Source: Aromatoleum toluolicum
GTDB lineage: Bacteria; Pseudomonadota; Gammaproteobacteria; Burkholderiales; Rhodocyclaceae
DNA: 43,754 bases
Assembly (NCBI RefSeq): GCF_012911005.2
Contig: NZ_WTVS01000050.1
Location: 1-43,754 of the forward strand
Reading direction: 5' to 3'
Of the stretch, positions 16,358 to 25,085 are shown piece by piece (within the stretch, counting starts at the first letter, position 1; the number at the start of each line of letters is the position of its first letter). Under the pieces are notes generated by a model. The model searched no databases, was not told the origin of the DNA, and saw only the letters and a list, made by a program, of their open reading frames with translations. The position numbers and the translations under genes are program-made.

Positions 16358-19069
16358 ATGCCCGACTCTGCCGAATCCGGCCGCCTTGCGCGGACCCGCC
16401 TGTACTGGACCGCTCCTTATGTGGCGGTGGGCATCTTCGCGCTCACGATGCTGGGGCTGGTGTGGCTGTTGCAGTTGCGCGACGCCGAAACGCAGCGCAA
16501 TGCGGTCGCCCGCGACGTGCAGTGGGCGGAACAGACGATGCGCCTGCACATGCAGGGCACCGAGGAATTCCTGACCCAGCTCGCGCGCGACCTGGCGGTC
16601 TCGACGCTGGATCTGAACGGTTTCCAGGTCCGCGCCAATCAACACATCGCCAATAACGGCGAACTGGTGAACGTCGCCTGGGTCGGCCCGGAGGAGCTCG
16701 TCCGCTGGACGGCCCCCTTCGATACCACCGACTGGCTGGCGGGCGACGCCTTGTCCCGCGTCCAGGCGGCCACGTTCTACCGCGCCCGCGATTCGGGGCA
16801 CGCAGCCTACGGCGAGGCCTACCAGACGCCAGGCAAGCGCTTCATGCTGGAAGTGTTCGTGCCGGTGCGCCACGGGCGCGAATTCCTCGGCGCGATCGTC
16901 GGCGTGTACTCGATCGACCGGGTGCTGCAGTACCTCGTGCCTAGCTGGTTCGGCGAGAAGTACCACCTCGCGCTGATCGGTGCCCAGGGCGAGACGTTGG
17001 CAGTGAACTCCAGTGTTGCGGATCTCGACCGCAGCATCTCGTATTCGATCCCGCTCGACCCGCCGGGCACCGGGCTGGTGCTGCGCGCGACGGCCTTCCG
17101 CACTGCAAGCCAGCTGCCGCAGGCGCTGCCGACGGCGATGATCGTCGGGCTGTCGGTGATCGTGCTGTGGACGCTGTGGCTGCTGCGCACCCACGTGCAG
17201 CAGCGCGTACGTGTCGAGAAGGAGCGCGACCGGCTGTTCAACCTGTCGCTCGATCTGCTGTGCATCGTCGGCCTCGACGGCGTGTTCCGGCGTGCCAACC
17301 CGGCGTTCGAGCGCATCCTCGGCTACCTGCCGGACGAGCTGCCCGGGCGGCCGCTGCTCGATCTCGTGCATGCCGACGACGTGCCCTTCGCGGTCGAGCA
17401 GATGCGCCGGCTGGCGGACGGGCAGCCGGTCAGCTTCGAGATCCGCTGCCGTTGCGCCGACGGCAGCTTCCGCTGGCTCGACTGGAGCATCAACCCCGTG
17501 CGCGAGGAAAAGCTGGTGTACGCCGTCGCGCACGACATCACCGGCCGCAAGGCGGGGGAAGAGGCGCTGCGGGCGGAGTCGGCCTTCCGCAAGGCGATGG
17601 AAGAGTCGGTGATGACCGGCATGCGCGCGATCGACCTCACGGGGCGGATCATCTATGTGAACTCCGCCTTCTGCCGCATGGTCGGCTTCGAGCAGGACGA
17701 GCTTCTCGGTGCGATGCGACCCTTCCCTTACTGGGCGCCGGAGGAACTCGAGCTGTGCAGTCAGAACCTCGACCTGACCCTGCAGGGACGCGCCCCCCCG
17801 AGCGGTTTCGAGATGCACATCCGGCGCAAGAACGGTGAGCGCATCGACGCGCGCTTCTACCTTTCGCCGTTGATCGACGCCAACGGTGTGCAGACGGGCT
17901 GGATGGCCTCGGTCACCGACATCACCGAACCGAAGCGCATCCGTGCCGCGCTCGAAGCCGCGCACGAGCGCTTCGAGGCGGTGCTGGACGGACTCGAGGC
18001 CGCGGTGTTCGTCGCCGACGCGCGCACCGACGAGATCCTGTTCGCCAATCGTGCGTTCAAGAGCATCCACGGCTTCGATGCCGTCGGACGGACCGTGCGC
18101 GGCGTCGCCGTGCCGCAGCCCGAACGCGGCGACTACCAGATCGATCCGCGCGGCCTGACGCCCACCGACCTGCCGCGCGAACTCTTCGACGGCGAACTGC
18201 AGCACCCGCTCTCGGGGCGCTGGTACCACGTGCGCGAGCACGCCACGCGCTGGGTGGACGGGCGCGTCGTGCGCATGGGCATCGCCACCGACATCACCGA
18301 ACGCAAGCAGACCGCGGAGGTCTCGCGCCAGCAGGCGGAGCGGCTGCAGCGCACCTCGCGCCTGATCACGATGGGCGAGATGGCGTCCACGCTCGCGCAC
18401 GAGCTCAACCAGCCGCTGTCGGCCATCGCCAACTACTGCATGGGTTGCGTCACGCGCATCCAGGGCGGCAACGCGCGCGAGGAGGACCTGCTGGCGGCGA
18501 TGCAGAAGGCGAGCTTCCAGGCCGAGCGCGCGGGCAAGATCATCCGCCGCATCCGCGAATTCGTGAAGAAGAGCGAGCCGCGCCGAAGCGCCGTGCAGAT
18601 TTCCGACGTGCTCGACGACGCCATCGGCTTTGCCGAGATCGACGCCCGGCGCATGAGTTCGCGCATCGTGTCGGAGGTCGCCCCCGACCTGCCGCCGGTG
18701 TTCGCGGACCGCATCATGATCGAGCAGGTCGTCCTGAACCTGATCAAGAACGGCATCGACGCGATGGCCGACCTGTCGCCCGAGCAGCGCGTGCTGACGG
18801 TGCGCGCACGCGCGCTGGGGCCGAGGGCGGTCGAAGTGGCCGTGATCGACCGCGGTCACGGCATCGGCGACGAGGAGCGCGGCCACCTGTTCACGCCCTT
18901 CTACACGACCAAGACGGAAGGCATGGGGATGGGCCTCAACATCTGCCGCTCCATCATCGAATTTCATGACGGACGGCTGATTGTGGACTCCAATCCGGAA
19001 GGGGGTACCATCTTCTCATTCACCTTGCCCACCGAGATCGCCAGTGACCGCACCGTCCGCCGCGCCTGA
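16358..19069 (+). CDS. Membrane-bound PAS-domain sensor histidine kinase
   Basis: A 903-residue kinase counted from the ATG at 16358; an upstream GTG frame adds 20 implausible residues. There are two membrane spans (about 17-39 and 257-277) enclosing a 215-residue periplasmic sensor region of CHASE/Cache character. Three PAS modules follow (about 292-410, 420-545 and 550-665; the second and third end in DITE). The H-box is MGEMASTLAHELNQPLSAIA (His681), then an N-box LNLIKNGIDA, DRGHGIG and GMGMGLNICRSI ATP-binding motifs. The kinase core resembles the FixL/DctS/TodS-like class. Its stop overlaps the regulator start by 26 bases, so the pair is a two-component system. The signal is unknown. 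Confidence 0.9.
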   Translation: MPDSAESGRLARTRLYWTAPYVAVGIFALTMLGLVWLLQLRDAETQRNAVARDVQWAEQTMRLHMQGTEEFLTQLARDLAVSTLDLNGFQVRANQHIANNGELVNVAWVGPEELVRWTAPFDTTDWLAGDALSRVQAATFYRARDSGHAAYGEAYQTPGKRFMLEVFVPVRHGREFLGAIVGVYSIDRVLQYLVPSWFGEKYHLALIGAQGETLAVNSSVADLDRSISYSIPLDPPGTGLVLRATAFRTASQLPQALPTAMIVGLSVIVLWTLWLLRTHVQQRVRVEKERDRLFNLSLDLLCIVGLDGVFRRANPAFERILGYLPDELPGRPLLDLVHADDVPFAVEQMRRLADGQPVSFEIRCRCADGSFRWLDWSINPVREEKLVYAVAHDITGRKAGEEALRAESAFRKAMEESVMTGMRAIDLTGRIIYVNSAFCRMVGFEQDELLGAMRPFPYWAPEELELCSQNLDLTLQGRAPPSGFEMHIRRKNGERIDARFYLSPLIDANGVQTGWMASVTDITEPKRIRAALEAAHERFEAVLDGLEAAVFVADARTDEILFANRAFKSIHGFDAVGRTVRGVAVPQPERGDYQIDPRGLTPTDLPRELFDGELQHPLSGRWYHVREHATRWVDGRVVRMGIATDITERKQTAEVSRQQAERLQRTSRLITMGEMASTLAHELNQPLSAIANYCMGCVTRIQGGNAREEDLLAAMQKASFQAERAGKIIRRIREFVKKSEPRRSAVQISDVLDDAIGFAEIDARRMSSRIVSEVAPDLPPVFADRIMIEQVVLNLIKNGIDAMADLSPEQRVLTVRARALGPRAVEVAVIDRGHGIGDEERGHLFTPFYTTKTEGMGMGLNICRSIIEFHDGRLIVDSNPEGGTIFSFTLPTEIASDRTVRRA

Positions 19070-19679
19070 ACAATGCATCTACATCGTCGATGACGACGAA
19101 GCCCTGCGCGACTCGCTCGTGTGGCTGCTCGAATCCAGCGGACATCACGTGCGCGCATGGGAATCGGCCGAAAGCTTCCTGCGCGACTTCCATCCGGCGA
19201 TGACGGGCTGCCTCGTGCTCGACGTGCGCATGCCCGGCATGAGCGGGCTGGAACTCTTCGAGGAACTCAAGCGCCGCCACTTCACGCTGCCGGTGATTTT
19301 CATCACCGGTCATGGTGATGTGCCGATGGCAGTATCGGCGGTGAAAAAGGGAGCCGTCGATTTCATCGAGAAGCCGTTCAGCGAGCGCGACATGCTGAAC
19401 CTGATCGCTGAGTGCCTCGCCGCCGAGCAGCAGAGCCGGGACAAGCGGCAGCTCGAGGCGGAGACCGCGCGGCGCTTGATGCACCTGACGCAGCGCGAGC
19501 GTGAGGTGCTCGATCTCATCATCGCGGGCAAGCTCAACAAGCAGATTGCCGACGTGCTCGGCATCAGCATCAAGACGGTGGAAGTCCACCGCGCGCGCGT
19601 GATGGAGAAGATGGACGCCAACTCGCTGGCCGAACTCGTGCAGAACGTGCTGGCGGCGCCCGGAGGTGGCGGCCGCTGA
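19044..19679 (+). CDS. FixJ/NarL-type response regulator
   Basis: A 211-residue protein from a GTG start at 19044; a TTG at 18981 would give a longer, less likely form. The receiver domain (about 10-125) has the acidic pocket DDD (16-18), the phosphoacceptor Asp60 in VLDVRMPGMSG, a Thr in FITGHGD and Lys in IEKPF. The output domain is a LuxR/GerE helix-turn-helix (LTQREREVLDLIIAGKLNKQ, then IADVLGISIKTVEVHRARV). It overlaps the kinase gene and should be its partner. Target promoters cannot be read from the window; the following cytochrome gene starts 31 bases later and is probably co-transcribed. Confidence 0.92.
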   Translation: MTAPSAAPEQCIYIVDDDEALRDSLVWLLESSGHHVRAWESAESFLRDFHPAMTGCLVLDVRMPGMSGLELFEELKRRHFTLPVIFITGHGDVPMAVSAVKKGAVDFIEKPFSERDMLNLIAECLAAEQQSRDKRQLEAETARRLMHLTQREREVLDLIIAGKLNKQIADVLGISIKTVEVHRARVMEKMDANSLAELVQNVLAAPGGGGR

Positions 19680-19710
19680 CGGACGTGCCGCCTGTTGAGG
19701 AGGGGGAAAC

Positions 19711-20310
19711 ATGAGCGTCGGGAAGTGTCTGGTCGCAGTCCTCATCCTCGCGTGCGCGGCACCGGCCATCGCCGCCCCCGACCGGCCCGTGGAGCAATTG
19801 GTCCGCGAGCGCTGCCGCAAGTGCCACGGTGTGAACGGCCTCAGCGGCGAGGCCGAGTTTCCCAAGCTCGCAGGTCAGGACGTCGAGTACCTCACCCGGC
19901 AGATGGCCAACTTCAAGACGGGCGTGCGCACCAGCAAGCGCATGAAGCAGCGCGTCGAAGACCTTTCCGGCGGCGAAATGCGCGCGCTGGCCGAATATTT
20001 CAGCGCCAAGCCGATGGAGCCGGAGCAGGGCGCCGACCCGGCACAGGTCGACATCGGCCGCCACATCTACTATTCCGGCATCCCGGCAAAAGGTGTCACG
20101 GCCTGCACGACCTGCCACGGTCCGCAGGGCCGCGGGGCGATGTACCTGCCACGCCTCGCCGGACAGCACGCGCAATATCTCGCCTCGCAACTGCGTGCCT
20201 TCCGCGAACATTCGCGCACCTCGCCCAACATGGTCATGCACACGGTCGTGGAAAACATCGCCGACGCGGAGATCGAGGCGGTCGCGAAATTTCTCAGCGT
20301 GATGGAGTGA
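19711..20310 (+). CDS. Dihaem c-type cytochrome (cytochrome c4-like)
   Basis: A 199-residue exported protein with a signal peptide (about 1-22, ending AIAA) and two haem-attachment motifs: CRKCH at 35-39 and CTTCH at 132-136. Each is followed by a GxxG...P.LAGQ segment, giving the two homologous halves of the cytochrome c4 family. Such proteins carry electrons in the periplasm from the bc1 complex or other donors to terminal oxidases. A strong GAGGAGGGGG ribosome site precedes the ATG. It follows the two-component genes closely, which suggests the sensor regulates or responds to a respiratory condition. Confidence 0.9.
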   Translation: MSVGKCLVAVLILACAAPAIAAPDRPVEQLVRERCRKCHGVNGLSGEAEFPKLAGQDVEYLTRQMANFKTGVRTSKRMKQRVEDLSGGEMRALAEYFSAKPMEPEQGADPAQVDIGRHIYYSGIPAKGVTACTTCHGPQGRGAMYLPRLAGQHAQYLASQLRAFREHSRTSPNMVMHTVVENIADAEIEAVAKFLSVME

Positions 20311-20475
20311 CGCTGGCCAGCGTGCCGGCTCCGCCTTCGCTCTGCCCGCGCCGTGTCGAGCCGGATGCGACTTCCTTGCGCGGGCGGAGCGCTTCTCCTC
20401 AAGTTTCCGCCGAGCGATCCGTTAAGCCGACCGTTGCCCACAGGGCTTGTATATGCGTATCCCCGGAGGTGTGTA

Positions 20476-22116
20476 GTGCTGAATTTGTACAAGTTGAGCG
20501 TGGGTTTTCGTCTGCGCCTGATCGTGGTGTTGGCCTTGCTGATGTTTGCCGCGGTGCTGTTCGAGGCGGTCAGCTCGCTGCGCGAAGTGCTGGGGGAGGA
20601 GCGCAGCAGCCAGACAAAGCATTCCGTCGAGGTCGTGCACGGCATTCTCGATCATTTCCACAAGCGCGAGACTGCGGGCGAACTCAGCCGCGAGGATGCG
20701 CAGAAGGCGGCGATGGCGGTGATCAAGGGCCTGCGCTATGGCGATGGTGAGTACTTCTTCATCACCGACATGCATCCGCGCACCCTGATGCATCCGATCA
20801 AGCCGGAGCTCGACGGGCGGGACATGACCGACACCGCCGACCCCAAGGGCAAGCGCCTGTTCGTCGAGTTTGTCAAAGTCGTGCGCAAGGACGGCGCGGG
20901 TTTCGTCGATTACCTGTGGCCCAAGCCCGGATCGAGCGAGCCGCAGCCGAAGGTTTCCTACGTCAAGGCATTCGGTCCCTGGGGCTGGATCGTCGGCACC
21001 GGTGTGTATGTGAACGATCTGGACTCGCTCTTCTGGGTGCATGCGTCGCATTCCCTGATCCTCGGTGGGGTTGCCACGGTGCTGCTGCTTCTGCTTTCGT
21101 GGCGTATCGGGAGCGGCATCCTGCGCCAACTGGGCTGTGAGCCGTCCGCGCTTCAGGCCGCGGCAGAAAGCATCGCTGAGCGTGATCTGACGTCGTCGCT
21201 GCACGTGATCCAGGGCGATACGCGCAGCGTCAACTACGCGATGAACCAGATGCAGTCGCGGCTGGCCGAAGTCATCCGGCGCGTGCGCGACAATGCCCAC
21301 GACGTCACCGACGCCGTGCGCCAGGCCGCCGATGCCGGGCAGGCGATCCACGACGCGGCGCTGCACCAGACCGAAGTCGCCGGCAGCACCGCCGCCGCCA
21401 TCGAACAGATGGCCGTGAGCATCGCCCATGTGTCCGAGAACACGGACGAGGCGCGCGGCAACTCGCAGCGCACCGCGGAGGTCGCGCAACGCGGCGAGGA
21501 TCTCGCCCGCGACGCCTCGGAGGGCATTGCCCAGATCTCCGAGACGGTCGCCGGTGCGGCGAAGCAGATCCAGGTGCTGCGCGACCGCTCCGGCGAGATC
21601 GGGGAGATCGCCGACGTGATCCGCGAAATCTCCGACCAGACCAATCTGCTCGCGCTCAACGCCGCGATCGAGGCCGCCCGCGCGGGCGAGCAGGGGCGCG
21701 GCTTCGCCGTCGTCGCCGACGAAGTGCGCAAGCTCGCCGAGCGTACCGGCGCGGCCACGGCGCAGATCTCACAGGTGATCCAGGCGGTGAAGGCCGAGAC
21801 CGAAAGCGCGGTCGCGAGCATCGAGCAGATCGTGCCTAAGGTGGATTCCGGCGCACGCCGCTCGCAGCAGGCGGCCGATGCGCTGCGCGAGATCCGCGAG
21901 GGGGCACGCGATACGCTGGGCCGCCTCGAGGACGTCGTCTCGTCGATGAAGGAACTGACCGCTGCCAGCAACAGCGTCGCCACCAACATGCAGGAAGTCG
22001 CGCAGATGGCCGAGCGCAGCAGCAGCGAAATCCGCAGCAGCACCGAATCGACCGAGAAGCTCAGGCACAGCGCCGAAGCGCTTGAAGCTCTCACCGCAGG
22101 GTTTCGCGTCGATTGA
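20476..22116 (+). CDS. Methyl-accepting chemotaxis protein with single Cache sensor
   Basis: A 546-residue chemoreceptor from a GTG start at 20476 with GGAGG six bases upstream; the longer frame to 20353 has no ribosome site. Transmembrane segments lie at about 13-31 and 195-215 around a periplasmic sCache_2 domain ([20 protein letters not shown] and [20 protein letters not shown] are its hallmark segments; relatives bind small carboxylates). The cytoplasmic part has the conserved signalling tip [20 protein letters not shown], which contacts CheA and CheW. There is no C-terminal CheR/CheB-binding pentapeptide. It is the last gene of the run starting with the sensor kinase, after a 165-base gap. 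Confidence 0.93.
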   Translation: MLNLYKLSVGFRLRLIVVLALLMFAAVLFEAVSSLREVLGEERSSQTKHSVEVVHGILDHFHKRETAGELSREDAQKAAMAVIKGLRYGDGEYFFITDMHPRTLMHPIKPELDGRDMTDTADPKGKRLFVEFVKVVRKDGAGFVDYLWPKPGSSEPQPKVSYVKAFGPWGWIVGTGVYVNDLDSLFWVHASHSLILGGVATVLLLLLSWRIGSGILRQLGCEPSALQAAAESIAERDLTSSLHVIQGDTRSVNYAMNQMQSRLAEVIRRVRDNAHDVTDAVRQAADAGQAIHDAALHQTEVAGSTAAAIEQMAVSIAHVSENTDEARGNSQRTAEVAQRGEDLARDASEGIAQISETVAGAAKQIQVLRDRSGEIGEIADVIREISDQTNLLALNAAIEAARAGEQGRGFAVVADEVRKLAERTGAATAQISQVIQAVKAETESAVASIEQIVPKVDSGARRSQQAADALREIREGARDTLGRLEDVVSSMKELTAASNSVATNMQEVAQMAERSSSEIRSSTESTEKLRHSAEALEALTAGFRVD

Positions 22117-22136
22117 GCGCTTAATTGCCCGCTCAA
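22113..22136 (+). terminator. Hairpin overlapping the chemoreceptor stop codon
   Basis: TTGAGCG and CGCTCAA form a 7-pair stem with a 10-base loop directly at the stop codon, followed by an AT-rich run without a clean T tract. It is a weak terminator candidate, helped by the larger palindrome downstream. Confidence 0.45.
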
Positions 22137-22164
22137 ATATATATAGTCTGCTCGGGCTCCTTGT

Positions 22165-22260
22165 TCCTCCCCCTTCAAGGGCGAGGTTAGGAGGGGGATG
22201 GGTTTCGGCCACGTCTGGTTAACCCATCCCCACCCCAACCCTCCCCTTGAAGGGGAGGGA
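22165..22260. repeat. Large imperfect inverted repeat (intergenic palindromic element)
   Basis: Two 40-base arms (22165-22204 and 22221-22260) match in 32 of 40 positions when one is inverted, separated by 16 bases. Each arm itself contains a short palindrome around CCCTTCAAGGG or CCCCTTGAAGGGG. Elements of this CCTCCCCTTGAAGGGG type are dispersed between genes in many beta- and gammaproteobacteria. The transcript could fold into a long hairpin between the chemoreceptor and iorA. Confidence 0.75.
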
Positions 22261-22310
22261 GCGACAGTGCAGCACTGAACCTGACTCACGTAATTGCTTG
22301 CCGGGCTAGT

Positions 22311-22340
22311 GCCCCGTCCAATGCGGGGCATTTTGCCCCG
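22311..22340 (+). promoter_or_regulatory. Two mutually exclusive hairpins in the iorA leader region
   Basis: CGGGGC (22324-22329) can pair upstream with GCCCCG (22311-22316) or, extended to CGGGGCA, downstream with TGCCCCG (22334-22340), the latter followed by only three T. This arrangement looks like a small attenuator, but the T run is short and the transcription start is unknown. Confidence 0.35.
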
Positions 22341-22356
22341 TTTGATCCTGGTCAAT

Positions 22357-22390
22357 AGAGCAAAGTTGACCGATCGGTAAACTTTGCTCT
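22357..22390. promoter_or_regulatory. 34-base palindromic operator upstream of iorAB
   Basis: Perfect 11-base arms AGAGCAAAGTT and AACTTTGCTCT flank an inner palindrome ACCGATCGGT; only one base pair of the whole dyad is mismatched. It ends 29 bases before the iorA start. ACCGATCGGT cores are typical of TetR-family operators, including regulators of aromatic and acyl-CoA catabolism. A repressor bound here would overlap the expected promoter. The cognate regulator gene is not in the window. Confidence 0.75.
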
Positions 22391-22419
22391 CTCCGATTCA
22401 TCTCATCCAGGGTCATCCC

Positions 22420-24291
22420 ATGCCTGCCACTCAGACCGTTCCCGCGGCCGCCCGCATGTTCCTCTCCGGCAACGACGCGGTTGCGCGCGCCGTCTGGGAA
22501 GCGGGCACCCGCGTCGCCGCCGCCTATCCGGGCACCCCGTCGACCGAGATCCTCGAAATCCTGTCGCGCTATTCCGGTCTGCACACCGAATGGTCGATCA
22601 ACGAGAAGGTCTCGATGGAAGTGGCCCTCGGCGCCTCGATGGTCGGCGCGCGCGCGTTCTGCGCGATGAAGCACGTGGGCCTCAATGTCGCCTCCGATGC
22701 GCTGATGACGATGACCGTCACCGGCACCGAAGGCGGACTCGTGATCGCCGTGGCCGACGATGTCGGCATGTCCTCGTCTCAGAACGAGCAGGATTCGCGC
22801 TACTGGGGGCGCTTCGCGCACGTGCCGGTGCTCGAGCCCGCCGACTCGCAGGAAGCCTACGCGATGACGCTCGCCGCCTTCGACCTGTCCGAGCGCCTGA
22901 AGAGCCCGGTGATCCTGCGCCTGACGACGCGCATCTGCCATGTGAAAGGCGTGGTGCACACCGGCGAGCGCAACGAGGTCGAACCCAAGGGCTTCGTCAA
23001 GGACCCGCGCCACTGGGTCATGGTGCCGGGCAACGCCAAGCCGCGCCTGCCCACGATGTTCGAACGCGAGGCCGCGGCGCGTGCCGAGGCCGAAGTCTCC
23101 CCGCTCAACTTTCATGTCGAGGGAAGCGACCGCCGCATCGGCTTCGTCACCTCCGGCCCCACCTTCATGCACGTGCGCGAGGCCTTCCCCGACGCGCCGG
23201 TGTTCAAGCTCGGCCTCTCCTGTCCGCCGCCGCTCGAAAGCCTGCGGCGCTTTGCCGCCACGGTCGACACCGTCCTGGTGGTCGAGGAAACCGAGCCGCT
23301 GCTCGAAACCGAGATGAAGGCCGCCGGCATCGCCTGCCACGGCAAGGACGTGCTGCCGCGCATCGGCGAGCTCGCCCCCGACGTGCTGGAACCCGCGGTC
23401 CGGCGCCTGCGCGGCGAGGTCGTGCCCGCGCCGGAGCATGTCCCGGCGCAGCAGGTCTTCCCGCGCCCGCCGACGATGTGCGTCGCCTGCCCGCACCTGG
23501 GCGTGTATTACACCCTGTCGCAGATGCGTAACGTCATCATCTCCGGCGACATCGGCTGCTACACGCTGGGCGCCGGCCACCCGTGGAACGCGCTCGACAC
23601 CTGCATCTCGATGGGGGCGTCGATGGGCACCGCGCTGGGCATGGACAAGGGGCGCGGCAAGGTGGACGAGAACAAGAAGATCGTCGCGGTGATCGGCGAC
23701 TCGACCTTCATGCACATGGGCATGCAGGGCCTGCTCGACATCACGTGGAACCGCGGCAACGTCACCGTGCTGCTGCTCGACAACCGCGCCGTCGGCATGA
23801 CCGGCGGCCAGGACAACCCCGGCACCGGGCGCGACATCCACGGCGAGGAAACCACGCGCGTCGATTTTGCCAAGCTGTGCGAGGCGCTGGGCGTGAAGAA
23901 GGAGCGCATCCACGTCCTCGATCCCTACGAATTGCCGGTGCTGTTCAAGGCGCTGCGCGAGGAAACCAAAATCGAGGAGCCCTCGGTCATCATCACCAAC
24001 CGCCCCTGCGTGCTGATCGACCACTACCAGCCGGCCAAGTCCTACACCGTCGAGGAGGACCGCTGCACCGGTTGCGGCAACTGCGTCGAGGTCGGCTGCC
24101 CGGCGATCCACGTCACGCGCCGCGACAAGGTGGTCAAGGCGTCGGGCAAGGAAGTCGACCTCTCCTTCGTGCGCATCGAAACCTCCGCGTGCACCGGTTG
24201 CGGCCTGTGCGTGCAGCCCTGCGCGCCCGAGGCCATCGTGCACGCCGATCCCGTGCAAAACGTCCAGTCCGTCCAGTTCGTCAGGAAGTGA
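22420..24291 (+). CDS. iorA: Indolepyruvate ferredoxin oxidoreductase, alpha subunit
   Basis: A 623-residue subunit of the enzyme that oxidatively decarboxylates arylpyruvates (indolepyruvate, phenylpyruvate) to the aryl-acetyl-CoA with ferredoxin as acceptor. The N-terminal pyruvate-oxidoreductase domain starts near AAYPGTPSTEILE. The thiamine-diphosphate domain holds GDIGCYTLG and GDSTFMHMGMQGL. The C-terminal ferredoxin domain has two 4Fe-4S motifs: CTGCGNC with a fourth Cys at 560, and CTGCGLCVQPC (about 591-601). The ATG at 22420 is preferred; the longer frame lacks a ribosome site. iorB follows after 8 bases. In this bacterial group the enzyme serves aromatic amino-acid breakdown into phenylacetyl-CoA-type intermediates. 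Confidence 0.95.
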   Translation: MPATQTVPAAARMFLSGNDAVARAVWEAGTRVAAAYPGTPSTEILEILSRYSGLHTEWSINEKVSMEVALGASMVGARAFCAMKHVGLNVASDALMTMTVTGTEGGLVIAVADDVGMSSSQNEQDSRYWGRFAHVPVLEPADSQEAYAMTLAAFDLSERLKSPVILRLTTRICHVKGVVHTGERNEVEPKGFVKDPRHWVMVPGNAKPRLPTMFEREAAARAEAEVSPLNFHVEGSDRRIGFVTSGPTFMHVREAFPDAPVFKLGLSCPPPLESLRRFAATVDTVLVVEETEPLLETEMKAAGIACHGKDVLPRIGELAPDVLEPAVRRLRGEVVPAPEHVPAQQVFPRPPTMCVACPHLGVYYTLSQMRNVIISGDIGCYTLGAGHPWNALDTCISMGASMGTALGMDKGRGKVDENKKIVAVIGDSTFMHMGMQGLLDITWNRGNVTVLLLDNRAVGMTGGQDNPGTGRDIHGEETTRVDFAKLCEALGVKKERIHVLDPYELPVLFKALREETKIEEPSVIITNRPCVLIDHYQPAKSYTVEEDRCTGCGNCVEVGCPAIHVTRRDKVVKASGKEVDLSFVRIETSACTGCGLCVQPCAPEAIVHADPVQNVQSVQFVRK

Positions 24292-24299
24292 GCGCCGCC

Positions 24300-24908
24300 A
24301 TGTCCAAGATCACCAACATCCTCGTGTGCGGCGTCGGCGGCCAGGGCGTCATGACGGCGACCGAAATCCTCGCCGAAGCGGCCATCTCGCTCGGCTTCGA
24401 TGTAAAGAAGACCGAAGTCGCCGGCATGAGCCAGCGCGGTGGGGTCGTTACCTCGCACCTGCGTTTCGGCGACGCCGTCCTGTCGCCGCAGATCGCGCCG
24501 GGCGAGGCCGATCTCCTGATCGGCTTCGAATCGGCCGAAGCGCTGCGCTGGAGTCACATGCTGCGCCCGGACGGGGTCGCGCTGGTGAACTCCGGGCGCA
24601 TCGTGCCGCCGATCGTCAATCTCGGCCTGTTCGACTATCCCGAAGATCCGGTCGCACAGATGCGCGCGTTGGGGCTGACGGTGCATGCGTTCGACGCCAG
24701 CTCGCTCGCGATCCAGCTGGGCAACATCCGCCTCGGCAACACCGTGATGCTCGGCGCCTGCGCCGACAGGCTGCCCTTCCCGGCAGAAGTCCTGCGCGAC
24801 GCCGTGCTGGCCCGTTTCGGCACGCGCAAGCCGCAGCTCGTGGAGGCGAACCGCGGGGCCTTCGAGGCGGGACGCAGGGCGGTCGGCGGCGAGGCGCTGG
24901 CGGCGTAG
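24300..24908 (+). CDS. iorB: Indolepyruvate ferredoxin oxidoreductase, beta subunit
   Basis: A 202-residue gamma-type 2-oxoacid oxidoreductase subunit. The N-terminus ILVCGVGGQGVMTATEILAE is the conserved GxGGQG motif of the family, followed by KKTEVAGMSQRGGVVTSHLR, which is conserved in IorB. It forms the heteromeric enzyme with IorA and lies 8 bases downstream of it. Length is normal for the family. Confidence 0.95.
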   Translation: MSKITNILVCGVGGQGVMTATEILAEAAISLGFDVKKTEVAGMSQRGGVVTSHLRFGDAVLSPQIAPGEADLLIGFESAEALRWSHMLRPDGVALVNSGRIVPPIVNLGLFDYPEDPVAQMRALGLTVHAFDASSLAIQLGNIRLGNTVMLGACADRLPFPAEVLRDAVLARFGTRKPQLVEANRGAFEAGRRAVGGEALAA

Positions 24909-24933
24909 GACGCAGGGCGCGAGGAGCGCAGCG

Positions 24934-24998
24934 CATCCCGCCAATCCGGGAGCCGAAGCTCGCCCGACGATCGCATGGCGGGATACGCCTTCGGCTCC
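24934..24998. repeat. Intergenic repeat with interleaved inverted segments
   Basis: Between iorB and folD, ATCCCGCCA (24935) pairs with TGGCGGGAT (24976), and GGAGCCGAAG (24949) pairs with CTTCGGCTCC (24989). The two pairings interlock, so only one can form at a time unless a pseudoknot forms. The GGGCGGGA/ATCCCGCC style resembles dispersed intergenic repeats of GC-rich proteobacteria. No gene is seen in 24909-25085. Confidence 0.55.
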
Positions 24999-25044
24999 TC
25001 CCGCCCTACGCGCACGCCTCGCGCCGTTCGCACAAACCCCTGAT

Positions 25045-25068
25045 CCTGCGATAAAATCGCGGGTTTTT
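25045..25068 (+). terminator. Short hairpin with T run just before folD
   Basis: CCTGCGAT and ATCGCGGG form an 8-pair stem (one G-T) with a 3-base loop, followed by TTTTT, ending 18 bases before the folD ATG. It can terminate read-through from iorAB. The same bases contain ATAAAAT, a possible -10 element for folD, so the site may serve as promoter instead of or as well as terminator. Confidence 0.55.
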
Positions 25069-25085
25069 CCATCAGGGCATCTTCC

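Noticed and set aside
16145-18967. A 940-codon minus-strand frame over the sensor kinase
   Set aside because: Complementary-strand artefact of a GC-rich gene whose domains are unambiguous on the plus strand.
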